Below, piece by piece: positions 14,228 to 21,885 of a stretch of 27,442 nt of DNA (position 1 is the first letter of the stretch; each line of letters opens with the position of its first letter). The DNA comes from CASQEL01 sp036655975. Its GTDB lineage: Bacteria; Desulfobacterota; Desulfovibrionia; Desulfovibrionales; Desulfovibrionaceae. Under the pieces are notes generated by a model that did not search any database, was not told the origin of the DNA, and saw only the letters and a list, made by a program, of their open reading frames with translations. The position numbers and the translations under genes are program-made. Location: NCBI GenBank assembly GCA_036655975.1, contig JAVVPD010000028.1, positions 1 through 27,442 on the forward strand, given 5' to 3'.

Positions 14228-15913
14228 TTATCGTAAATTTTCAGGGACGATATTTTTAATCACCGTGTCTTTGTCGAGTTTTTGGCCTTTGCGGAGCAGT
14301 AGAATATGCTGACGGTACAGGGCCAAATTTTTGCGGACATTGGCGTTGAATTCGTCCTGCCTGTTGCTGTCCTTTTCTACTTGGGCGAGGGCCGCGTCAA
14401 GCACTTTGGGCGCTATCTGGCGGCTGTCTTCCACCTTAGTACGGTAAAAATTGGCGGTTTCGTCCAAGGCTTTGGTCATGGTCTGCACACCCGTACGGGC
14501 TTTCTTGATGCTGGCATCAAAGTTGAAGGAGCTTTTTTTGGCTTCGGCGCTTTTTTTATCTTTTTCCATGAGGCCTAATTGATTTTCGATGCCCTTGCGG
14601 CGAATAGCGATGTTACGCACGGTTTCGATAATGTATACGGAGGTGCGGACGAGTGATTCCGCCGCCAAGGCCTGCTGACGTTCAAGGGCAATGTAATTAT
14701 CTTTAAGTATTCCACGCAAGTGTTGTAAATTGTTGCGTTCGGCATCACTTGTGGCTAAAGGAAGCAGTCTGTCCAGCTCTTCCAGAGGATTGCGTTTGGT
14801 GTCCAGCACCTGTGCGTAGTCTTCACCCGCTTTTTGCCATTCTTTGTGCAGGGTAGCGGGGCGGTCGCCGGCGGGGGTGTTGATGCCGGAAAGCACTAAA
14901 CGAAAGCCCAAATCGCGGCTATGCACAGGCCCGGTATTTTGGAAAAAAGCCACTTCTTCACGTCGACCGGGCATAATTTGGGCAACATCTGAAACATAGC
15001 TGCCCCCTTTACGTATAAAACCGCCCGCAGAACCGTGCAAGCGCCCGCCGAGAGAAAAGCGGAAAGTATCCATAACCATTTCGGCAACATTGCCCGCCGT
15101 GTCATACAGGCCCAAGGGATTGGGCTTGCGTGAGCCAATGCGTAGGGGGGATTCTTCAATGCGGGCAGCGCCTTCAGGGCGAAACACCGCGTAGTCGCCG
15201 TAGGCTGTGCCTTGGGGCATTTCAAAAAAATCTTCTTGGGCCAGCCAAGCGCTGGGGCTGGCCTGCCCCCCCCGTGCGGCGTATTCCCATTCGCTTTCTG
15301 TGGGCAAGCGCAAAAAGCCCACATTGCGACTGTCACCCGTAAAGCGGGGCAGGGAATCGGGTTGGTTTTTTAAAAGCCACGTTGTGTATTGACGGCTAAA
15401 ATCCACAGCCTCATACCACGAAATTTCGGTTTTGGGCAGGGCATCCGCGGTGCTGAGGGGCGGGGTTAGGGCTTCAGGGCTGGTGGGGCAGGCATTTTCC
15501 ATGAGCGCGCGCCATTGCAGCGCGCTAACTTCGTATTTCCCGATCAGGTAATAATAATGGTTCCCCGTGGGCAGACCTTTACGCCAAGCAAGGGGCAGAT
15601 CCTCCAGCGCAAATGGTGCGGACAGGGCCGAAGAATAGCGGCTGTCGTAATAGGCGCGGTCTTCGTGCTGGGTGTCGTCGCGCCCAAGACGGGCGGGCAT
15701 ATCCCACAAAAAACCTTTGGCTGGCACGGCTACTACCTTAAAGACCATAGCCAAACCGCACGGCAGGGGCAGAACGATGTCGTTTTCCTGCGGGTTGGGA
15801 TTCCATGTTTCGTCAAGGCTGACATCACCCTTGGCTTTGAGAGCGGCATGGGCGTGGTGTGCACAGGCAGAAATGGACAGAATCATGACGAGGCATACTA
15901 CAAATTTATACAT
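14228..15913 (-). CDS. Exported FGE/sulfatase-modifying-factor-like protein with C-terminal coiled coil, catalytic cysteines absent
   Basis: A 561-residue envelope protein. The N-terminus is a signal sequence with a possible lipobox ISAC (Cys17); signal peptidase I cleavage after AHA (21-23) is the alternative. Residues about 45-342 have the formylglycine-generating-enzyme fold, with recognisable pieces LPTESEWEYAARGG (203-216), NPLGLYDTAGNVAEM (265-279), RKGGSY (301-306) and DLGFRL (334-339). The segment after GGSY, where true FGEs carry the catalytic cysteine pair, reads VSDVAQIMPGR with no cysteine, so it is not expected to make formylglycine. Residues about 355-561 are charged, helical and coiled-coil-like. 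ATG 15913 is chosen because it gives the signal sequence and an 8-base overlap with the permease gene; an in-frame start at 16000 lacks both. Probably a structural or ligand-binding member of the srf-type operon. Confidence 0.75.
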   Translation of the reverse strand: MYKFVVCLVMILSISACAHHAHAALKAKGDVSLDETWNPNPQENDIVLPLPCGLAMVFKVVAVPAKGFLWDMPARLGRDDTQHEDRAYYDSRYSSALSAPFALEDLPLAWRKGLPTGNHYYYLIGKYEVSALQWRALMENACPTSPEALTPPLSTADALPKTEISWYEAVDFSRQYTTWLLKNQPDSLPRFTGDSRNVGFLRLPTESEWEYAARGGQASPSAWLAQEDFFEMPQGTAYGDYAVFRPEGAARIEESPLRIGSRKPNPLGLYDTAGNVAEMVMDTFRFSLGGRLHGSAGGFIRKGGSYVSDVAQIMPGRREEVAFFQNTGPVHSRDLGFRLVLSGINTPAGDRPATLHKEWQKAGEDYAQVLDTKRNPLEELDRLLPLATSDAERNNLQHLRGILKDNYIALERQQALAAESLVRTSVYIIETVRNIAIRRKGIENQLGLMEKDKKSAEAKKSSFNFDASIKKARTGVQTMTKALDETANFYRTKVEDSRQIAPKVLDAALAQVEKDSNRQDEFNANVRKNLALYRQHILLLRKGQKLDKDTVIKNIVPENLR

Positions 15914-17180
15914 CACGGATAACCTCAGAGGGTTCAATGCGCGCGGCGCGGGCCGCAGGCTGGAGGGTCGCAATAAGGGACAAAAACAGCACAAGCCCAA
16001 GGGCTATCAGCAAATGTAGGGGGGTGAGGGCGCAAATTTGTTCCACCTGTTGCAGGCTGGACGCGAATAAATGGTTGATAATAGTGGCGGTACCCGCATA
16101 AATGCCAACGGCAAGGCCCGTGCCCACAAGTGCGGTGAGCAGCATTTGAAACAGCGGAAACAACATAATGGCCCCAGTGGGAAAGCCCATAAGCCGGATC
16201 AGCCCTAAAATACGTTCCTTGCGTTTGACGGCGGCCAGCGTGGCACTGGCGGTGGAGGCCACAAAACCCATGGCGGCGGCAGCGCCGATCAGCCCAAAAA
16301 TCAGCGTTAGGGAACTGTCAAGCCGCTGTACTGCCGCGATTTCTTCCGCGCGGGTATAGACTTCCATCCGGCGCTGGGTGAAAAAGTCGCGCAGGTAGGC
16401 AACATCGTCTAAGGTGCGGGCATACAGGCGGAAGCTCGGATACAGGCGGCTGTCTAGCGGGGGCGGCGTTTCTCCCGCCCACTTGAAGGCGGGCACGGCG
16501 CGCCCGTCACGGTAATCTTCCGTGGCTTCTAGGAGAGATAAAGGGACAAAGGCCATGTCTTTCTGTTGTGCCTCCAGCGGCAGAACGGCACTGACCATTA
16601 GGGGCAGACTGACCCGCTGGCTTTTCCCTTGCTGCAAGCGGTCAACCCGACCTTCAAGCTTTTGCCCGACACTGACCCCCAATTTGCGGGCGGCTTCAAA
16701 GGACAAGATCACTCCTATCGTGCCATTTTCGGTGTTCACGCTGTCCGGCGCGTAGAGGGCTACCAAAGGGTCGCCCTGAGCTGTGGGTTCGAGCGAAACC
16801 CGCACTGCAGTGCGTTTCCATGGGCCTTTTGGTGCTGTCTCCGCCGCAGGGGGAAGCAATTCCATGGTAGACGACAAGGCGCGGGTGCGCGGCAGCACAA
16901 AGGCCACTTGCGGCATGGCTGCAAGCTCTTGCAAAAATTGTGGGCTGTATTGCCCGCTTGCAACGGGTGAAATTTCCATATTTTGGGGATTATGGAGCAA
17001 GCGGGTTGAGAGCGTGGTGATGACTCCGAACTTGACCCCGTACAAGACCAGTAAAGGGGTGAGTACGGCCGCCAAAGCCAGAATATTGCAGAGGGAGAGC
17101 AGCCGTTCGTGCCCATAGTCTTTGAGGGCCAAGCCACAGGCTTGCCAGAGCAGCGCAAAGGTTCGGTGTTGCTGGCTCAT
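15906..17180 (-). CDS. FtsX/LolC/MacB-type ABC transporter permease
   Basis: A 424-residue inner-membrane protein with the MacB/FtsX topology: TM1 at about 30-52, a large periplasmic domain (about 55-290), then three helices at about 293-315, 338-365 and 386-408. The C-terminal ARAARIEPSEVIRDV is typical of the family. It pairs with the ATPase encoded directly upstream, with a 4-base ATGA overlap. Such exporters work as mechanotransmitters or lipoprotein/peptide movers rather than channel importers. No membrane-fusion protein gene is adjacent, which argues against a classical MacAB pump. It overlaps the FGE-like gene by 8 bases. Confidence 0.85.
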   Translation of the reverse strand: MSQQHRTFALLWQACGLALKDYGHERLLSLCNILALAAVLTPLLVLYGVKFGVITTLSTRLLHNPQNMEISPVASGQYSPQFLQELAAMPQVAFVLPRTRALSSTMELLPPAAETAPKGPWKRTAVRVSLEPTAQGDPLVALYAPDSVNTENGTIGVILSFEAARKLGVSVGQKLEGRVDRLQQGKSQRVSLPLMVSAVLPLEAQQKDMAFVPLSLLEATEDYRDGRAVPAFKWAGETPPPLDSRLYPSFRLYARTLDDVAYLRDFFTQRRMEVYTRAEEIAAVQRLDSSLTLIFGLIGAAAAMGFVASTASATLAAVKRKERILGLIRLMGFPTGAIMLFPLFQMLLTALVGTGLAVGIYAGTATIINHLFASSLQQVEQICALTPLHLLIALGLVLFLSLIATLQPAARAARIEPSEVIRDV

Positions 17181-17905
17181 GCCCCCCTCCCTTCCAGCCG
17201 TGAGCTTGTTATTCCCTCATGGCAGCTCACCCGCAAGGGCAAGAGTTGAAAACCGTGGCTCACCGCCATATCCGGTGCATGGGTGACCATAACCACCGTG
17301 CAGCCCAATTGGGTGGTCAATTGGGTAAATAATTCCATCACCACGCGGGCTTTAGGCGGGTCAAGCGCTGCCGTGGGTTCGTCTGCCAGCACCAGCGTGG
17401 GGCGACTTGCCAGCGCACGGGCAATGGCTACTCTTTGCCGTTCCCCCACCGATAAGCGGCTGGGCAAGGCATGCTGCAGTGGTGCAAGCTCCAATACGTG
17501 GACTAATTCTTCCACGAGGGGATCTGCCCCCAAACCCAAGGCGCGGCGGGTCAATACGATGTTTTCGCGTACCGACAAAAAGGGCAACAGCCCTCCTGTT
17601 TGCAAGACATAACCCACATGATGCAGGCGCAGGGCGCTTAAGATGTTTCTTTTGCCCGCAGCCCACAAGGCCAGTATGTCCCGCTCTTCTCCTGCGAGGC
17701 TAAAGACAAAGCGCTCCCCTGTGTCCGGGCGTAAAATCCCCGCTAAGATGTCCAGTGCCGTACTTTTGCCGCAACCGCTTGGCCCGATGAACGCCACTTT
17801 TTCCCCCGCCATAATATCCAAGTGGGGAATTTGCAGCATAAAAGCCGCATTATGTTTATAACTTTTGCACACATTGCGTACAGAGAAGAGAGGAGAACAT
17901 GGCAT
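17177..17905 (-). CDS. ABC transporter ATP-binding protein (LolD/MacB/FtsE type)
   Basis: A 242-residue ATPase with Walker A GPSGCGKST (41-49), signature LSVGE (151-155, a variant of LSGGQ), Walker B LVLADEP (171-177) and the H-loop His209. The sequence most resembles ATPases that partner FtsX-like permeases. An unusual insertion of about 20 residues (about 66-88) follows the Walker A helix. The ATG at 17905 has a rather distant GGAGAGGA ribosome site. The gene starts 19 bases after the VWA gene and overlaps the permease gene by four bases, so the two form one transporter within the srf-type operon. Confidence 0.9.
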   Translation of the reverse strand: MPCSPLFSVRNVCKSYKHNAAFMLQIPHLDIMAGEKVAFIGPSGCGKSTALDILAGILRPDTGERFVFSLAGEERDILALWAAGKRNILSALRLHHVGYVLQTGGLLPFLSVRENIVLTRRALGLGADPLVEELVHVLELAPLQHALPSRLSVGERQRVAIARALASRPTLVLADEPTAALDPPKARVVMELFTQLTTQLGCTVVMVTHAPDMAVSHGFQLLPLRVSCHEGITSSRLEGRGA

Positions 17906-17924
17906 AGTATAGTTGTTTCCTCTC

Positions 17925-19919
17925 CTACGGCAACATGTTCAAAGGTACTCTGTACACCCAGTCACCGGCGTTGGGGGCGCCAAAGCTTTCCCAGTGGGCG
18001 CGGTCTTTGTCGTATTCGTCATAACGGGCTAGGCGCGACTTGAGGCGGTTGATAAAGGCGGTTTGTTCGCCCACGCTCATGCGGTACCAGTCTTCTTCGC
18101 GCAGGAGCATGATATCACTTTTATAGGGAAGGCCGTCCAAAAATTCTGCCAATATGCCGGTTTGGGCAAGGTTTTGGCCTTGGGCAGCGGAGGGATCGCG
18201 AACCATGCGGGCTGAGGCGGAAAGAATGCCCTGAAAAAAGTCGCGAGCGTCAGTTTTTTTAGTGCGTTCAGCATTATCAATAATAATACGAAGTTGCTGG
18301 GCAAGGTCATTCAGCTGATTCTTGGTGAGCAACACGGCCACTTCAACCGTGGGCACTTGTTGTTGCTTGGCAAGGGGGGCTAAAGCCATATCGGCTATCC
18401 ACGAGTCGATAACGCTGGGCGCGCGGTTGGCGCGTTGCTGACCAAGAAACTCAAGCTGCATGGCATAGCCAAGGTCGGCAGCCATGCGGGCGGCTTCATC
18501 TTGGGGGGTGGTGGCGGGTTTTTCGTCTTTGGGTTTGGTCATCAGCTTACCGTCGGCAGTATTTTTGACCATGCTGACGATGCTGGCGGCTAAGGTTTTG
18601 CTGACGGCGGCAAAGTTTTTGGCCCCTTCGGCGGGGGTGGGGGCGGGGATAGCCAAATAGTTTGAGCGATTGTTCGACAGTTTGGTCAGGGCGCGGTAGG
18701 CCTTTTCGGCGCTGGCGTGGTTCGCTTTTCCGGCAGGGGAGGTAATGTGCAGGGCGGTAATCCAGATGCCTTGGGTGCGGGCAAAGTCCGCGAGTTCGGG
18801 AATGTCCATTTTTACGGTGGCGTAGGCATCATTGGCGGGCAGGGGGCCGGCATCGGAGAGCAGGATAATAACCCGCGAGGCATAGTCTTTCCATTGCAGG
18901 CTGTCCACAGCAGCCTTGATACCGCTGAGGGAATCTTCATTGAAAGCGTGGCTGGATACGGTGGCTTCCTGCACTTGGGAAAGGGCTGCTTCCAGATTTT
19001 TGCGCTGGGCGGCAGTGGTAAAATCGCTGATGATCTTCGTGTCGTATTCAAGGCCGGGGCGGGCTTTGACACTATTGCGGAAAGCCACCACAGCAAAGCC
19101 CACATCGTTAGTGAGCTTGTCTTTTTCGAGTTGGTCATAGATGGCGCGCACAACATTGAGGCTTTGGTCAATGTAGGGTTTCATGGAGATAGTGGTGTCC
19201 ATAACCAAGGCAATGCCGGTGCGGGGCAGGTTTTTACCTTGCCCCTGAGGACTATTTTTTTGGCTGTTGCCGGGGTCGATGGAGGCAACCTGCAAAAATT
19301 TTACGCCTTCAAAGGGATCCGTCATGGCGAGAATAGGCATGAGATAGAAGCGCGAAGCCGCCACCGCGCCTTGGCTGTCTGGGGGTTCGGCGGCAACGAT
19401 GGAGGGCGGCAAATTGGCGGCGTTTCCTTTAGTGGTCATGGCGGCGTTTACGGCGCTTTCCAGCGTGCTGAGCTTCTGCTCCATGTCTGGGGCGGTGCAC
19501 AGGGTACGTAAATCTTGTTCAGCTTTGAAAAAAAGTACGGGCGCACGTTGGGAACGGGGGGTGAAGAGCAGGGTGAGGGCTTGATTCCACGGGGTGGTTT
19601 TGGCACTTTCGAGCCAGCCTTGGGCGGCGGTGGGAGCCGCGCCCACGCGCAACCAGTCCCCTTGGCGTTCATACACATAGAGTACGGTAAAGGGCTTAAG
19701 TGGCGCGGCAGCGGGGCTGCTGGCCTCGGGCGCGGGGCGCAAAGCCGCTGCAGGGTGGGTAATAATCCGTTGATAAAGTGTTTTTTTCCCTTCTTGCAGC
19801 AGCGGAACCGTCGCTTGCGGGCTTTGTGGTGTGGGGGCAGGGGCTTCGGCTGCCCGTACCCCAAGAGGGGCGCAGCACAACATACAGAGTGCGAGGGTAA
19901 AGCAAAACTGACGAAACAT
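17925..19919 (-). CDS. Periplasmic SH3-like / von Willebrand factor A domain protein
   Basis: A 664-residue exported protein. A signal peptide with a hydrophobic core and likely cleavage after VRA (21-23) is followed by a Pro/Ala-rich stretch, then an SH3-like beta domain (about 75-106, with LYVYERQGDWLRVG). The VWA domain spans about 235-430. Its MIDAS metal site reads D241-T-T243-I-S245 (the usual DxSxS with Thr in the middle) and D356 in LLSDAGP. The C-terminal 230 residues are mainly helical and unassigned. VWA domains bind partner proteins through a metal ion, so an adhesive or assembly role in the periplasm is likely. GGGAG lies 7 bases before the ATG. It lies 42 bases after the solute-binding gene, within the same operon. 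Confidence 0.85.
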   Translation of the reverse strand: MFRQFCFTLALCMLCCAPLGVRAAEAPAPTPQSPQATVPLLQEGKKTLYQRIITHPAAALRPAPEASSPAAAPLKPFTVLYVYERQGDWLRVGAAPTAAQGWLESAKTTPWNQALTLLFTPRSQRAPVLFFKAEQDLRTLCTAPDMEQKLSTLESAVNAAMTTKGNAANLPPSIVAAEPPDSQGAVAASRFYLMPILAMTDPFEGVKFLQVASIDPGNSQKNSPQGQGKNLPRTGIALVMDTTISMKPYIDQSLNVVRAIYDQLEKDKLTNDVGFAVVAFRNSVKARPGLEYDTKIISDFTTAAQRKNLEAALSQVQEATVSSHAFNEDSLSGIKAAVDSLQWKDYASRVIILLSDAGPLPANDAYATVKMDIPELADFARTQGIWITALHITSPAGKANHASAEKAYRALTKLSNNRSNYLAIPAPTPAEGAKNFAAVSKTLAASIVSMVKNTADGKLMTKPKDEKPATTPQDEAARMAADLGYAMQLEFLGQQRANRAPSVIDSWIADMALAPLAKQQQVPTVEVAVLLTKNQLNDLAQQLRIIIDNAERTKKTDARDFFQGILSASARMVRDPSAAQGQNLAQTGILAEFLDGLPYKSDIMLLREEDWYRMSVGEQTAFINRLKSRLARYDEYDKDRAHWESFGAPNAGDWVYRVPLNMLP

Positions 19920-19961
19920 ATACAGCTCCCAAAATAGGTGAAAGGCGACGGAAAGGCACCG

Positions 19962-20765
19962 TTATTCTATCATGTTTGTCAATGGCGTGGAAACCAGGGC
20001 CGCGCCGAACCATTTTTGATACAGAAGGTTGACAGTGCCGTCCGCTTGCAGGCGTTTGATGGCGGCATTAACGCTGTCGCGCACGGCTTCCACGCCGTGG
20101 CTAAAGCCGTAGGCATACAGTTGTGGGGTGAGCGAGACGTTTAAAATACGTACAAAGCCCCGCCCCTCATGGGTGGCAAAGTGCTGCATCATGGGCAAAT
20201 CGCCGATGATGGCGTCGGCTTTCATATCCACCAGGGCGCTGTAGAGATCGAATTCCGAATTCAGCGCCAGCAGTTCACCGCTTTTGAAATTGGTCATCGC
20301 AAAATTTTCCGCAGTGCTGCCCTTGAGAACAGCCACGGTTTTTTCCTTTAAATCTAAGGGCTCGTCGATATCCATTTCCGCCCCACGCACCATGATGCCA
20401 AGGCCAGAACGCAAGTAGGGTTCGGAGAGGGTGAAACGCTGCATACGTTCTGGGGTGATGCTGATATTGGTGAGCAACATATGGCAAAAGCCGCCGTCAA
20501 GGGCTGCTAAAGCCGTGGGGAAATCGGGATGCCTATACGTAAACGCATAGGGAATGTTCATGGCATTCCACATATCTACATTAAAACCCGTCAGTTCTTT
20601 CTCCGTATTGCGGAAGGCGAAAGGGGGGTTATTTTCCACAACACATAAGTTCATGGCGCTGGGCAGAACGGGTGCGGCTGTGAAAGCGTCTCGTGGCGTT
20701 ATCAGCACGGCGGGCAGTAAAAACAGCCAGCACAGAAGCAGACGGAGACGATGCGGCACATACAT
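19962..20765 (-). CDS. Periplasmic amino-acid-type solute-binding protein (SBP_bac_3 family)
   Basis: A 267-residue exported protein: signal sequence (1 to about 30), then a two-lobed type II binding fold with family landmarks LTGFNVDMWNAM, the serine/threonine region ITPERMQRFTLSEPY, VAVLKGSTAENF and DAIIGDLPMM. A polar amino acid or similar ligand is likely. ATG 20765 is chosen because GAGG lies 6 bases before it. An in-frame ATG four codons upstream (20777) overlaps the previous stop (TAATG) but has no ribosome site. No amino-acid ABC permease is nearby; the only transporter in the operon is of the FtsX type, which does not normally use such binding proteins. It may therefore be a sensing subunit. 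Confidence 0.85.
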   Translation of the reverse strand: MYVPHRLRLLLCWLFLLPAVLITPRDAFTAAPVLPSAMNLCVVENNPPFAFRNTEKELTGFNVDMWNAMNIPYAFTYRHPDFPTALAALDGGFCHMLLTNISITPERMQRFTLSEPYLRSGLGIMVRGAEMDIDEPLDLKEKTVAVLKGSTAENFAMTNFKSGELLALNSEFDLYSALVDMKADAIIGDLPMMQHFATHEGRGFVRILNVSLTPQLYAYGFSHGVEAVRDSVNAAIKRLQADGTVNLLYQKWFGAALVSTPLTNMIE

Positions 20766-20776
20766 AATAAACCTCA

Positions 20777-21874
20777 TTAGTTCATAGCAGGCGTTTGTAC
20801 TATTTTTTGGGCGTTTTTATCGCCTTGGGCGGCAGCAGCTTTGGCCCAAGCGCGCAGGGCGGTCAGCGCTTTATCCGCAGCTTCTGTCTGGCCCGCCGTG
20901 CGGGCTTGGGTATACCATTGTAAAGCTTGTTGCGGGTCTGATTGTATGCTGCCCTTGGGGGCATTGTCTACTGGGTCAAAATAGCGCCCTAATAATAGCA
21001 TGGCCTCGGCGGAACCTTTTTGGGCGGCATCTTCCACCAGTAAAAAGACGGCATCGGCGTGTTGCGCGGCCAAGGCAGCATCGGCGGGTTGGGCCGCTTG
21101 CAGGGTGCGGGCAAGGGCTAGATTCTGGGCGGCATCGGCATGGCTTTGTAATTGTTTGCGGGCTTGAGCCAAAGGCGTCAAAGCTTCTGGCGGCGTGGCG
21201 GGGGCGCTTTTTGCGGCAGTGGCGGGCGCGCTTGCCGGATGCTCTGGCGCGGCGGGGGGCGCGCTGCTTTCTGTTTGAGGTGTTGCTATTTTTTGTTGGG
21301 AATACCAATAGTATACCGCTCCCCCTAGTGCTAAGAGCAGCACGAGGCCCAGTGCTATCCATACCAGTGCGGAGGTACGCTTGGCGGGCGGTTCAGGCAG
21401 GGCCATGCTTAAGGGCAGGCTTTCCGGCTGGGCGGGTTCGGGATCTGGCTCGGGCTCGGGTTCGGGTTCGGGAACCACCACGGGGGGGGCAGGCACGGCG
21501 CTTGCCCCGGGCATGGCGAAGCCTTCTTTGCCTTTGAGCGGGGAATAGTCCAGTGATTCCACATGAATTACCGAGGGCGGCACGCAGGTGTGGCGTAAAT
21601 GGATACGATAGGTGTTCAGCACATCCATATTGTCCACCACATGAGGCCCCACGCACAGTTCCAGCACATCTCCCTGACGCTGGATACTGTCGGGGATTTG
21701 CTCACTGTGGCTTTCCTGCCAATCGTGTTCGGCTAAAAACAGCGAGTCTGAAGCACGTTGGAGGCTGAAGGCGCAGCCTTGGGGCATGGAGGGCAGGGAC
21801 GCGTCGCCCACATCAAGGTGGATGACGGCAAAACCCGCGCCACGGTCGGGAGTAGAACGTAAAATAGTCGGCAC
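20777..21874 (-). CDS. Single-TM adaptor protein with Pro-Glu linker and Sel1-like periplasmic part
   Basis: A 365-residue protein of unknown function. Visible parts: a beta-rich N-terminal domain (1 to about 115), a Pro/Glu linker with an alternating EP tract (about 134-150), one transmembrane helix (about 170-192, preceded by KR, hence N-terminus inside), an Ala/Pro-rich spacer, and an alpha-helical C-terminus with Sel1/TPR-like pieces (GSAEAMLLLGRYFDP, ALQWYTQARTAG). It would join the cytoplasmic SrfB/SrfC proteins to the periplasmic ones. Translation starts at GTG (21874), with AAGGAG placed 6 bases before it and overlapping the srfC stop codon. It sits next to srfB and srfC, but I cannot claim homology to SrfA. 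Confidence 0.7.
   Translation of the reverse strand: MPTILRSTPDRGAGFAVIHLDVGDASLPSMPQGCAFSLQRASDSLFLAEHDWQESHSEQIPDSIQRQGDVLELCVGPHVVDNMDVLNTYRIHLRHTCVPPSVIHVESLDYSPLKGKEGFAMPGASAVPAPPVVVPEPEPEPEPDPEPAQPESLPLSMALPEPPAKRTSALVWIALGLVLLLALGGAVYYWYSQQKIATPQTESSAPPAAPEHPASAPATAAKSAPATPPEALTPLAQARKQLQSHADAAQNLALARTLQAAQPADAALAAQHADAVFLLVEDAAQKGSAEAMLLLGRYFDPVDNAPKGSIQSDPQQALQWYTQARTAGQTEAADKALTALRAWAKAAAAQGDKNAQKIVQTPAMN
21435..21470. repeat. Hexanucleotide tandem repeat coding for the EP linker
   Basis: Six consecutive hexamers of the form GGnnCn: GGTTCG, GGATCT, GGCTCG, GGCTCG, GGTTCG and GGTTCG. The last four (21447-21470) are GGYTCG copies. On the - strand they encode alternating Glu/Asp-Pro. 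The unit length is a multiple of three, so copy-number change would lengthen or shorten the linker in frame. Confidence 0.6.
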
Positions 21875-21885
21875 AAGAGGCTCCT

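Noticed and set aside
15914..16000. Upstream start of the FGE-like gene
   Set aside because: It lies inside the permease gene, has no signal sequence at its start, and the ATG at 15913 gives the usual short overlap.
18717..19511. Long open frame opposite the VWA gene (264 codons)
   Set aside because: Antisense shadow: Gly-rich composition, no ribosome site, and the opposite strand encodes clear VWA motifs.
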